The notes under the pieces are model-generated. The model had not been told where the DNA came from and searched no databases. It saw only the letters and a program-made list of their open reading frames with translations. From a bacterium (GTDB lineage Bacteria > Auribacterota > JABMQX01): DNA of 37,067 nt. Shown piece after piece: positions 1 to 7,700 of this stretch. Made by a program: the position numbers and the translations under genes. The stretch lies in the NCBI GenBank assembly GCA_030691545.1, contig JAUYEE010000184.1, positions 1 through 37,067 on the forward strand, read 5' to 3'. How positions within the stretch are numbered: the stretch's first letter is position 1; every line of letters begins with the position of its first letter.

Positions 1-263
1 CCGGCCCGAAGGGTAATGTCAAGCCTCTTCCCGCGGCCCTTTGAATTGCCTGATAAATGTGGATGAGGTGCTTGCGAGTTTGCCGGGAAGGGCGTAGAAT
101 CCCAACAAAGCGTACGGACCTCGCAAGAAATGGTCGCGATCACACCGACCGCGAGGCGCCGTGCGGGACGAAGGCGTCTGTTGATGCTGCCGGACGAGAG
201 CATTTTGCTGAAGCTCCGGGTGAGAACACGGCTCAATCTGCAACAAGAGGAGGCGTGGGGAAG

Positions 264-1349
264 ATGAACAAGACGGTGTTGAGGGGGCTGGCGGTCTTGG
301 CGATTGCGGGTTTGTGCGTCACTTCATTTCCTGACGGAACATTCGTTCCCACTTACGAGGAGCGGGAGTACGAGGGAAGCCTCGAGCAAAAGGCACAGGA
401 AGCTGTCATCGTTTACAGAGATGGCGTAGAAGACCTCATCTTGAAGGTGACCTACCAGGGGAAACCGAAGGATTTCGCCTGGCTCATTCCTCTCCCATCG
501 GTTCCAGAAATTTCCAGAGCGAACGCGGAACTGTTTGTGGAGCTTTTCGCTTATGTCGAGCGGTCTATAGCGAGGGACGAGGGGTGGTCGTACAGATGGG
601 GGAAAAGCAAGGAGGAGACGGAGGAGGTTGCTCGCGGCGTGGAGATCGTCGCAAGAAAGACGGTCGGTTCGTATGAGACAACGACAGTAAAGGAGACCAC
701 GAAAGGAGCCCTGAACGAGTGGCTCAAAACCAATGGCTACGTCGAGCTGAAAGGCGCCGAGAAGGAACTCGAGCATTACCGAAGGCTCGGATGGGTTTTT
801 GTGGCGGTGAAAGTCCGGGATGCTCTCGCCGCGCTGGAGGCTGCGGACCTCCATCCTCTCCGGTTTCAGTTCAGGACGCGCGAGGAAGACGCGATGGTTT
901 ACCCGATGAAGCTGTCTGTCTTTCAGCGCTCGCCTTTCGACGTGAACCTGTACGTCTTCACAGACTCCCAGATCAACATTGACTACGATGAGAAGGGGGT
1001 TCTTACGAGAGGATTCTCCGCGCGATATGAAGACGACAGCTATCTCATGTGGTCGCATAGCGACATCTGGGAAGACCTGCCGATGTTGGAGGTGCGGCGG
1101 TTTTTCCTGACGAACTATCCGCGTGAAAGGTTCTTTCTGACGAACATTCAGGCTCGCCAGCTCCACCCGGCGGAAATCCGCGAGTGGCCGGATGATTTGT
1201 ACATCTACCCACAATACATTTACCTGTTCGACCCTTCGACGTGGTACTGGCCGCAGTGGCTTGGTCTTTTCGGGAGCATCGCCGCCATCATTGTTATCAT
1301 CGCCGTCATCGTCCGCCTTCGCCGAAAGAAAAAGACCCCGGCCGCGTGA
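264..1349 (+). CDS. DUF2330 family exported, membrane-anchored protein
   Basis: The predicted protein is 361 residues. It starts with a signal peptide (MNKTVLRGLAVLAIAGLC) and ends with one hydrophobic helix at about 330-352 followed by RLRRKKK, so the bulk should lie outside the cytoplasmic membrane with a short basic cytoplasmic tail. Residues 35-85 carry the DUF2330 hallmark: an AVIVYRDGVEDLIL segment, then FAWLIPLPSVPEIS. The family has no known reaction. The start at 264 is chosen over an upstream in-frame ATG at 57 because it directly precedes the signal peptide and follows a purine-rich AAGAGGAGG about 11 bases upstream; the intervening residues look like untranslated leader. It stands alone, converging on the metF operon. 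Family assignment is from remembered motif similarity. Confidence 0.75.
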   Translation: MNKTVLRGLAVLAIAGLCVTSFPDGTFVPTYEEREYEGSLEQKAQEAVIVYRDGVEDLILKVTYQGKPKDFAWLIPLPSVPEISRANAELFVELFAYVERSIARDEGWSYRWGKSKEETEEVARGVEIVARKTVGSYETTTVKETTKGALNEWLKTNGYVELKGAEKELEHYRRLGWVFVAVKVRDALAALEAADLHPLRFQFRTREEDAMVYPMKLSVFQRSPFDVNLYVFTDSQINIDYDEKGVLTRGFSARYEDDSYLMWSHSDIWEDLPMLEVRRFFLTNYPRERFFLTNIQARQLHPAEIREWPDDLYIYPQYIYLFDPSTWYWPQWLGLFGSIAAIIVIIAVIVRLRRKKKTPAA

Positions 1350-1547
1350 TCACTGCTCATGTACGGGGCTGCCGCTTCGGGCGGATGAGCGACTGAAGAG
1401 TATTCGAGAAGCCGAGAAGCGTGCGGCGGAGGGTGCTACCCAGTAAGAACAACTACCGTCGCGGGTCGAAGTGGCATGGGCATCTTGCCCATGACTCACG
1501 GGCTGGAAGCCCGTGCCACCTCCGTCCATCTGCGGCGTTCGCAAGTG
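1350..1547. other. Convergent intergenic region with repeat copy 1
   Basis: This gap separates the DUF2330 gene from the end of metF. It contains no supportable gene. Its only notable content is the 53-base palindromic repeat at 1469-1521, which could also act as a bidirectional transcript end because it folds strongly, though no T-run follows it. Confidence 0.6.
1469..1521. repeat. Three-stem palindromic repeat, copy 1
   Basis: The outer arms GTGGCA (1471-1476) and TGCCAC (1514-1519) enclose two hairpins. CATGGGC/GCCCATG (1475-1493) has the 5-base loop ATCTT. CACGGGC/GCCCGTG (1497-1515) has the 5-base loop TGGAA. The fold can therefore be a small cloverleaf-like junction. Copy 2 at 2963-3015 is identical except for two bases and has the same orientation. 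On the minus strand the copy reads through as a HGQDAHAT-type peptide, a signature often seen in proteins predicted from PVC-group and candidate-phylum genomes. Confidence 0.9.
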
Positions 1548-2519
1548 CTATGCCGACAGGGTCTCAGACGGAGACGACTCGCCAGGGGCAGGGCGCGGTA
1601 GGAGGCCGGCGCGCTTGGCAACCTCGGGGATGATGCTCTCCCACTCGACGGTCGAGATATGCACGCCGCGCAGCCCCGTCAGCTCCCGCAATTGCTGGAT
1701 AAGCTCCACGCAGACCTTCACTCCTTCCTCCTTCGGGTCGGAGGCTTGCTCCATCCGCTTGATTAACTCATCGGGGATGGACATCCCCGCGACGCTTTCC
1801 TTCATATAGGTGAGCGCCTTGTGAGACTTCACGGGCATCACTCCGCCCAGGATGGCGACTTTCTCATGGAGGCCCGCGTCAACGATTTTTCCGAGCCACC
1901 GTTTGAACAGGTTCATGTCGAAGATTGTCTGTGTCTGGATGAAATCGGCTCCGGCGGCGACCTTCTTGGCGAGGCGCAGGATGCGGAAATCGAGGGGCGG
2001 AGCGAAGGGATTGGCTGCCGCTCCCACGAAAATGCGCGGCGGGAGGAGGTCGGCTTTCTTGGTGTTGCGAAGTTCTTCTCCACAGAGGAGTTTCCCCTCG
2101 TTTCTCATGCGGACGGCAACGCGGACGAACTGGATGGAATCTATGTCGTAGGCCCCCTTGGCGTCAGGCTGATTGCCGAGGGTCTGATGGTCACCGGAAA
2201 GACACAGGATGTTCTTGATGCCCAGCGCCGCGGCGCCGAGAATGTCGCTTTGAAGGGCGATGCGATTTCTATCGCGGCAGGTCATCTGCATTACGGGTTC
2301 GACCCCATCTTCGAGGACGATTTTCGCAGCGGCCATGCTGCACACCCGGACGATCGCCGTCTGATTGTCCGTGATGTTTGCCGCATCAACCACGCCACGG
2401 AGAAGGCGCGCCTTGTCGCGGATGAGCTGTGCATCCACGCTTTTCGGGGGGCCGATTTCACCGGTAACGGCAAACTGCCCCGCAGTCAGTACCTTTTCGA
2501 GATTCGACGAGGCTTTCAT
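1548..2519 (-). CDS. metF: 5,10-methylenetetrahydrofolate reductase
   Basis: The enzyme reduces methylene-tetrahydrofolate to methyl-tetrahydrofolate with a flavin, in one-carbon metabolism. The 323-residue protein covers the full MTHFR TIM barrel: an early FAVTGEIGPPK strand with the catalytic Glu region, AANITDNQTAIVR, the flavin-contacting NILCLSGDH segment at about residue 106, and GADFIQTQTIFD near 190. It begins inside the end of metV (ATGA overlap, 2516-2519), which implies translational coupling and a MetVF complex. The last ~25 residues are low-complexity and probably not catalytic. The usual electron donor cannot be read from the sequence; MetVF-type enzymes of acetogens do not simply use NAD(P)H. 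Confidence 0.92.
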   Translation of the reverse strand: MKASSNLEKVLTAGQFAVTGEIGPPKSVDAQLIRDKARLLRGVVDAANITDNQTAIVRVCSMAAAKIVLEDGVEPVMQMTCRDRNRIALQSDILGAAALGIKNILCLSGDHQTLGNQPDAKGAYDIDSIQFVRVAVRMRNEGKLLCGEELRNTKKADLLPPRIFVGAAANPFAPPLDFRILRLAKKVAAGADFIQTQTIFDMNLFKRWLGKIVDAGLHEKVAILGGVMPVKSHKALTYMKESVAGMSIPDELIKRMEQASDPKEEGVKVCVELIQQLRELTGLRGVHISTVEWESIIPEVAKRAGLLPRPAPGESSPSETLSA

Positions 2520-2935
2520 GCTCCTTGTCCCACGGCAGCAGCTTTGGCCTGCTGTTTTAGATTCCGTTTGAATTCTCGCTGCCCATCTCTCCCGCTGAAG
2601 TAGTTGATCCAGGAGGAAGTGTTTTCGAGTCGCCAGTCTATCGTGAACTGAATCACCTCTAACTTATGTGTGCGATGGAGAAACCTCGATCGCGCGTAAA
2701 TCATGGCCCAGATGCATTTTCGCTCGGGGTAAACCTCGCAATGAGAGTTCTCTCTTGTGCCGCCGCAGGGGCCGTCGCGAAGCTGCTTCGGGCAGCGCAT
2801 GGGACAAGTGAAGCCCGTGAACTGAAGAACACATTGACCGCACATGTGGCAGCGAAAGACGACCTTCTTGAAGAGGAACTCCACTGTAATCAGCACGTAG
2901 TAGGGGATTCTCGACACACTTCTCAAAAGCTGCAT
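2516..2935 (-). CDS. metV: MetV-like cysteine-rich MTHFR partner (MTHFR_C domain)
   Basis: This 139-residue protein belongs to the zinc/iron-sulfur 'methylenetetrahydrofolate reductase C-terminal' family that pairs with MetF in acetogens. Eight cysteines are visible: C29, C32 and C35 in CHMCGQC, then C44, C48, C57, C66 and C74, including CPMRCP and DGPCGG. That is enough for more than one metal site. The remaining C-terminal third is basic and may be variable. The ATG at 2935 follows AAGG with a 5-base gap. The gene overlaps metF by 4 bases and follows birA after 54 bases, most of which is repeat copy 2. The family is confident; electron-transfer chemistry is inferred from acetogen homologues. 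Confidence 0.85.
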   Translation of the reverse strand: MQLLRSVSRIPYYVLITVEFLFKKVVFRCHMCGQCVLQFTGFTCPMRCPKQLRDGPCGGTRENSHCEVYPERKCIWAMIYARSRFLHRTHKLEVIQFTIDWRLENTSSWINYFSGRDGQREFKRNLKQQAKAAAVGQGA

Positions 2936-2962
2936 GATGACCTTCTAATCTTAGGTATTGTG

Positions 2963-3015
2963 AAGTGGCATGGGCATCTTGCCCATGATTCACGGGCTGG
3001 AAGCCCGTGCCACTT
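2963..3015. repeat. Three-stem palindromic repeat, copy 2
   Basis: Outer arms AAGTGGCA (2963-2970) and TGCCACTT (3008-3015) pair over 8 bases and enclose the same two 5-base-loop hairpins as copy 1. The copy overlaps the 3' end of birA, so the last residues of that protein and its stop codon lie within repeat sequence. It sits just upstream of metV on the same transcript. Confidence 0.9.
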
Positions 3016-3997
3016 CCGACCCTGAAAGGATGCGGATGTCTCCTCCCGAAATTCTCCGGGTGATGCCACTGTCGAGCCGAAGGAGGAGACTGCCGTCTTC
3101 GTCCAGTCCGGCGGGGCATCCAGAATAAAGCCGCCCTTCGCTGCGCGCTTCGATTCGCTGACCGAGTGAAAGCGAAAGCGCGATCCACTCATCAACAATG
3201 TGGGAAAAGCCGTCCTTCAGCAACCCGCGGTATCGCTTCTCAAGCTCCTGAATAAGTGTCACTGCGACCTGGATTCTGTCGCATCGCTTTCCGGCTTCGA
3301 TGCGAACTGACGTGCAGTTGGGTCGAAGATGGGCAGGGATTTCGTCTCGGGTCATGTTGAGATTGATGCCAACGCCCACCACGATGTGATGGATGCGGTC
3401 GAGCTCCGCGCTGAGCTCGGTGAGAATGCCCCCTGCCTTTCTGCCCCGGATGTAGATGTCGTTCGGCCATTTGATCAATGCGGGGAGGTCGAACAACCCG
3501 CGAAGACACACCGCGGCGGCGACAGACGTTGTGATGGCGACTTGTGAAGCCCTTCCCGGAAGAAAAGGGGGCCGAAGGATCAAAGACAGAATCAGGTTCT
3601 TTCCCGGCGGGGAGAACCACTTGCGTCCGAAGCGTCCGCGCCCGGAAGTCTGCTTTTCCGCGACGACGACGGTGCCCTCCTCTGCACCTTTCGCGGCCAG
3701 CTCGAGGGCCACGTCGTTGGTGGAAGCCACCTCCTCGTAATAGTGAACGGATTTCCCTAAGAAGCGGGTCTTGAGTCGAGAAGCGATTTCCTGTGGAAGC
3801 ATCCGGTCGGGTGTGCGAGTCAATCTGTAGCCGAGATGTGTTTGGGCGGCGAATTCGTAACCGAGTCTCTGAAGCGTGCGGATGTGATTCCAGATCGTCG
3901 TTCGAGAAACGCCTATTTTCTCGGCAAGAAGCTCCCCGGAAAGGAACTCACCCTCATTCTCCCGAAACAAGGTGACCAGGTCCTCGTTCAGGCCCAT
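2990..3997 (-). CDS. birA: Biotin-[acetyl-CoA-carboxylase] ligase / biotin repressor
   Basis: The enzyme makes biotinyl-AMP and attaches biotin to the carboxyl-carrier protein. The 335-residue protein has an N-terminal winged helix-turn-helix (residues 1-60, LAEKIGVSRTTIWNHIRTL), so it may also repress biotin genes. The catalytic domain shows the biotinyl-AMP loop SGRGRFGRKW, then IKWPNDI and GVGINLN, and an SH3-like C-terminal domain ending near SGGDIRIL. The final ~10 residues (SGSEVARASSP) are encoded by repeat copy 2 and look appended. The start ATG overlaps the end of nadC by 10 bases, indicating one transcript. Confidence 0.93.
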   Translation of the reverse strand: MGLNEDLVTLFRENEGEFLSGELLAEKIGVSRTTIWNHIRTLQRLGYEFAAQTHLGYRLTRTPDRMLPQEIASRLKTRFLGKSVHYYEEVASTNDVALELAAKGAEEGTVVVAEKQTSGRGRFGRKWFSPPGKNLILSLILRPPFLPGRASQVAITTSVAAAVCLRGLFDLPALIKWPNDIYIRGRKAGGILTELSAELDRIHHIVVGVGINLNMTRDEIPAHLRPNCTSVRIEAGKRCDRIQVAVTLIQELEKRYRGLLKDGFSHIVDEWIALSLSLGQRIEARSEGRLYSGCPAGLDEDGSLLLRLDSGITRRISGGDIRILSGSEVARASSP

Positions 3998-4848
3998 TCA
4001 GTCAACTCCATTTTCATATTGGTGGCGGGCGACGCGGTCGTCAGGGCGCCAATGGAGATGCAGTCCACGCCCGTTCGCGCGATTTCCTCCACGTTCGCCA
4101 GGGTCACTCCGCCGGAGGCTTCTAAGACGACCTTGCCCTGCGCCATCTTCACGGCTTGTGCAATTTCCGAGACGGACGTATTGTCGAGGAGAATCATGTC
4201 CGGCTGTGTCTTGAGAGCCTCCCGGAGTTCATCGAGGGATTCTACCTCGATCTCAATCTGAACGTTCGGGTTGAACTTTCGTGCGCGCTCCACCGCAACG
4301 GGAATCGCCTCTTTCTTTCTACCTCCCGCGGCGTGAAGGTGATTGTCCTTAATGAGGAACATATCATACAGCCCCATGCGATGGTTCGAGCCGCCGCCGA
4401 CCCGGACGGCGTACTTCTCTAAATACCGCAGTCCGGGACAGGTCTTCCTCGTGTCCATGATCTTGGTGCCAAAGGGCCTTGTCCTTTCCACAAACCGGGC
4501 TGTGGAGGTGGCGATGCCGGACAATCTCTGGAGGAAGTTGAGGGCGGTGCGTTCGCCCGTGAGGACGCTTCGAGCGGACCCGTGGAGTCTCGCAATGACC
4601 GTCCCTTTTAGGACCTCTCGGCCGTCCTCTACCTCCTTCTGAAAATCGAGGTCCTCATCAATCGTCTCGTAAACGAGCTGCGCGACCGGCAACCCGGCGA
4701 CGACGCAGTCCTCCTCGACAACAACCTCCGCCCTTGCCTTGCGATGTTTTTCGACGACGGAATTGGTGGTGATGTCCCCCGCTCCGACATCTTCCTCGAT
4801 CGCGGTTCTCACAATCCGGCTGAGCAGGTTCATGTCAAGCTGGTTCAT
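3988..4848 (-). CDS. nadC: Nicotinate-nucleotide pyrophosphorylase (quinolinate phosphoribosyltransferase)
   Basis: NadC converts quinolinate and phosphoribosyl pyrophosphate to nicotinate mononucleotide, the last de novo step before NAD assembly. The 286-residue length is normal. The diagnostic block TRKTCPGLRYLEKYAV followed by GGGSNHRMGLYD and MFLIKDNH (residues 131-172) holds the basic substrate-binding residues. EIEVESLDELREAL and a GGVTLANV phosphate-binding turn follow. A GGAG 8 bases before the ATG at 4848 supports the start. It overlaps birA downstream. No nadA or nadB is in the window. Confidence 0.95.
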   Translation of the reverse strand: MNQLDMNLLSRIVRTAIEEDVGAGDITTNSVVEKHRKARAEVVVEEDCVVAGLPVAQLVYETIDEDLDFQKEVEDGREVLKGTVIARLHGSARSVLTGERTALNFLQRLSGIATSTARFVERTRPFGTKIMDTRKTCPGLRYLEKYAVRVGGGSNHRMGLYDMFLIKDNHLHAAGGRKKEAIPVAVERARKFNPNVQIEIEVESLDELREALKTQPDMILLDNTSVSEIAQAVKMAQGKVVLEASGGVTLANVEEIARTGVDCISIGALTTASPATNMKMELTEWA

Positions 4849-4884
4849 CGCAACGGCTCCTCAACCTATCAAGGGGGAACGGCC

Positions 4885-4955
4885 CGTCATCCGCGTTCAT
4901 CTGCGGTCCCTTCTCCCCTTCGTGTCCTTCGTGGTTTCCTCCCCCGCTGGCTTTG
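4885..4955. repeat. Phrase-like intergenic repeats between valS and nadC
   Basis: Two short phrases recognisable as recurrent intergenic sequences stand side by side. The first is ATCCGCGTTCATCTGCGGTC. The second is CTTCGTGTCCTTCGTGGT, starting near 4919; the same phrase recurs at 25265 and, inverted, at 25302. They are non-coding and separate valS from nadC on the minus strand. Confidence 0.6.
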
Positions 4956-4977
4956 AAGCTGCTGGCGCAACGGAAAC

Positions 4978-7614
4978 TCACTGGAAAATCTCGAGGTTCC
5001 TCTTGATTTTCTCGACCTGGCCCGTCAGGTCTGCGAGGCGCTCCTTTTCCCTCTGAATAATCTCAGACGGCGCCTTTTCCAAGAAACTGGGATTCTCCAA
5101 CTTCCGCCTGGCTTTCTCAAGCTCTGCGTTCACCTTATCGTATTGCCTGCGCCACCGTTCGGCCTCTGTTCCCAGATCAACTTCGCCTTCGAGGCGAAGG
5201 TAGATTGTGCCTAGAGGGGTAATTGCAGAAGGCGCCAGTTTCGAGGGAATGTACTGAGGACTCAGCTCGACCTCGGAGGCACGTAGCATCTGGGCGATAG
5301 TATGATGTTCCCGGCTGAGAAATTCCTCCTCTTTCTCACCGGAAGGCTTGATAGCGAACCTCACCATTTTCCCCGGGGGGATGTTGTACTCTGCGCGGAG
5401 ATTCCTGCCGAGACGGACAAGCTCATACTTCGCCGAGACCATCTCGGCGACTTTTGGGTCGAGGGGAGCCTTCGTCGGCTTCGGCCACGCGGAGACCATG
5501 AGGGGGGTATCCTGCTCCCGGGGCAGAAAACTCCAAATTGCTTCGGTTATGAACGGCATAAACGGATGGAGGAGCTTCAGCGAATGGGTGAGGACCAGGT
5601 AGAGGATGTCCTGGGTGCGGGTTCTTTCCGCCTCGGACTCGCCGAACAGTTTAGGCTTTGCGTATTCGATGTAGCGGTCGCAGAAGTGGTGCCAGAAGAA
5701 GTCGTAAATCGCCGAGGCGGCATCGTTGAAGCGATACTTCCGCAGGTCGGAGGAAACCTGCGAGATCGTGTGATTCAGTTTGGAGAGAATATAGACATCG
5801 TCGGAAGAGAGGGAGTCCGGCCCGAAATCGGATGTTCCGGAAAGCCCTTCCAGGTTCGAGAGGGTAAACCGAGCGGCATTCCAGATTTTGTTTGCGAAAT
5901 GCCTTCCGATCTCAAATTTGTCTTTCGAGAGAAAAACATCCTGTCCCTGTGCGGTGATCAGGATGATGCTGAACCGCAGGGCGTCGGCGCCGAATTCCTC
6001 GATAATCTCCAGAGGGTCTATGATGTTCCCGAGCGACTTGCTCATCTTTGCCCCCGTGTCGTCTCTGACGGTCCCGTGGATGTACACGTCTTGGAAAGGG
6101 ATGTCCCCCATCGCCTCAAGACCGGCCATAATCATCTTGGAGACCCAGAAGAAAATAATCTCCTGGGCCGTGACGAGCGCGTCGGTCGGGTAGTAGAACT
6201 CGAGGTCCGGGTTGTCGTCCGGCCAACCGAGGGTGGAGAATGGCCATAGCCACGAGGAGAACCACGTATCTAAGACATCTTCCTCCTGCGTGAGTCGGGC
6301 GCCGGAGCATTTTGTGCAGGAGTCCGGTCGGGCAATGGAAGCCATGACCTCCTGGCATTCTTCGCAATACCAGATGGGGAGGCGATGCCCCCACCAGATT
6401 TGCCGCGAGATACACCAATCCCGGATGTTTTCCATCCAGTTGATGTACACCTTGGTCCAGCGCTTCGGATAGAACTTGATCCTTCCGTCGAGCACGGCTT
6501 TGAGGGCGGGTTCTGCCAGAGGTTTCATTCGGACGAACCACTGAAGGGAAAGACGCGGCTCCACAACCGTGTCGCACCGGTAACACCTACCGAGGGCATA
6601 GATGTGCTTTTCGACCTTCTCGATCAACCCTTGCTCCTCCAGGTCCTCTAAGAGCTTCGTCCGGCAGAGAAACCTGTCCAGTCCCTCATACGGCCCGGCG
6701 TTCTCGTTCATCACGCCGCTTTCGTCCATGACGCTTACGGAGGGCAGGCTGTGTCGTTGGCCCATCAAGAAATCGTTCGGATCGTGGGCGGGGGTGACTT
6801 TAACAATCCCCGTTCCGAACTTGCGGTCCACAAAGTCGTCCGAGATGACCGCAAGCTCCCTTCCGAGAACGGGCAGGATAACGACCTTGTTCTGGAGAGA
6901 CTGAAGCCGTTTGTCCTTGGGATTGAGGGCGACCACGACGTCTCCGAGCATCGTTTCCGGGCGGGTCGTGGCAACGATGACAAAGTCGTCCGTATCCTTG
7001 ACAGGGTACTTGATGTAGTAAAGTCGCCCTTCTTGCTCGAGCCGCGTGACCTCCTCGTCAGAAAGCGCCGTCTGACACCGGGGACACCAGTTGACGATGT
7101 AATTTCCTCGGTAGATGTAGCCTTTCTCGTACAGGCGAAGGAAGACTTCCTGGACGGCCCGAGTCAGTCCCTCGTCCATCGTGAAACGTTCGCGCTCCCA
7201 GTCACAGGAACAGCCGAGGCGCTGGAGCTGGAGCTTGATCGTATTGCCGTGCCGTTCCCTCCACTCCCAGACTTTCTCGACAAACCTCTCCCTACCCAGG
7301 TCCTTTCGGGATATTCCGCTCTTGGCGAGACTTTTCTCGACGGCATTCTGCGTGGCGATTCCCGCGTGATCCGTCCCATAAATCCACAGCGTGTTGAAGC
7401 CGGACATTCTTTTCCAGCGGATGAGAATGTCTTGAATGGTGTTGTTCAAGGCGTGTCCCATGTGAAGCACGCCGGTGACGTTTGGAGGGGGGATCGCGAT
7501 ACAGTATGGCTCTCCGCCGTCTCGGGAGTCGGCGTGAAACAGGCGCTTCTGTCTCCAGAACTCGAAAATGCGGTCCTCAATGTCTCGTGGACTATATTGC
7601 TTCGGGGTTTCCAT
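4978..7614 (-). CDS. valS: Valine--tRNA ligase
   Basis: This class I aminoacyl-tRNA synthetase of 878 residues charges tRNA-Val. The HIGH signature appears as GVLHMGHALNNT near residue 50 and KMSKSLGNIIDP marks the second ATP site in the C-terminal half of the catalytic domain. The editing domain (TTRPETMLGD) lies between them, and WWGHRLPIWYC is typical of ValS rather than IleS. The last ~70 residues form the charged coiled-coil arm usual for ValS (RRQYDKVNAELEKARRKL). The gene lies 86 bases after lysC on the same strand. The ribosome site is weak (GGGTCTCAG), so it may rely on readthrough from lysC or on its own unseen promoter. Confidence 0.97.
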   Translation of the reverse strand: METPKQYSPRDIEDRIFEFWRQKRLFHADSRDGGEPYCIAIPPPNVTGVLHMGHALNNTIQDILIRWKRMSGFNTLWIYGTDHAGIATQNAVEKSLAKSGISRKDLGRERFVEKVWEWRERHGNTIKLQLQRLGCSCDWERERFTMDEGLTRAVQEVFLRLYEKGYIYRGNYIVNWCPRCQTALSDEEVTRLEQEGRLYYIKYPVKDTDDFVIVATTRPETMLGDVVVALNPKDKRLQSLQNKVVILPVLGRELAVISDDFVDRKFGTGIVKVTPAHDPNDFLMGQRHSLPSVSVMDESGVMNENAGPYEGLDRFLCRTKLLEDLEEQGLIEKVEKHIYALGRCYRCDTVVEPRLSLQWFVRMKPLAEPALKAVLDGRIKFYPKRWTKVYINWMENIRDWCISRQIWWGHRLPIWYCEECQEVMASIARPDSCTKCSGARLTQEEDVLDTWFSSWLWPFSTLGWPDDNPDLEFYYPTDALVTAQEIIFFWVSKMIMAGLEAMGDIPFQDVYIHGTVRDDTGAKMSKSLGNIIDPLEIIEEFGADALRFSIILITAQGQDVFLSKDKFEIGRHFANKIWNAARFTLSNLEGLSGTSDFGPDSLSSDDVYILSKLNHTISQVSSDLRKYRFNDAASAIYDFFWHHFCDRYIEYAKPKLFGESEAERTRTQDILYLVLTHSLKLLHPFMPFITEAIWSFLPREQDTPLMVSAWPKPTKAPLDPKVAEMVSAKYELVRLGRNLRAEYNIPPGKMVRFAIKPSGEKEEEFLSREHHTIAQMLRASEVELSPQYIPSKLAPSAITPLGTIYLRLEGEVDLGTEAERWRRQYDKVNAELEKARRKLENPSFLEKAPSEIIQREKERLADLTGQVEKIKRNLEIFQ

Positions 7615-7700
7615 TCTGAGACCCAGAAAACGGGGGAAACTTGCAGCAAGAAACGCCGTCGCGAGGCAACGTCACGCTGCAGCCCGGCGACGAGGCTTCC

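Noticed and set aside
1821..2603. Long plus-strand open frame opposite metF
   Set aside because: It is antisense to a clear MTHFR; its translation shows no domain, and high-GC coding DNA commonly leaves such frames open.
4978..7614. Isoleucine--tRNA ligase as an alternative identity
   Set aside because: The C-terminal coiled-coil arm and the WWGHRLPIWYC segment are those of ValS.
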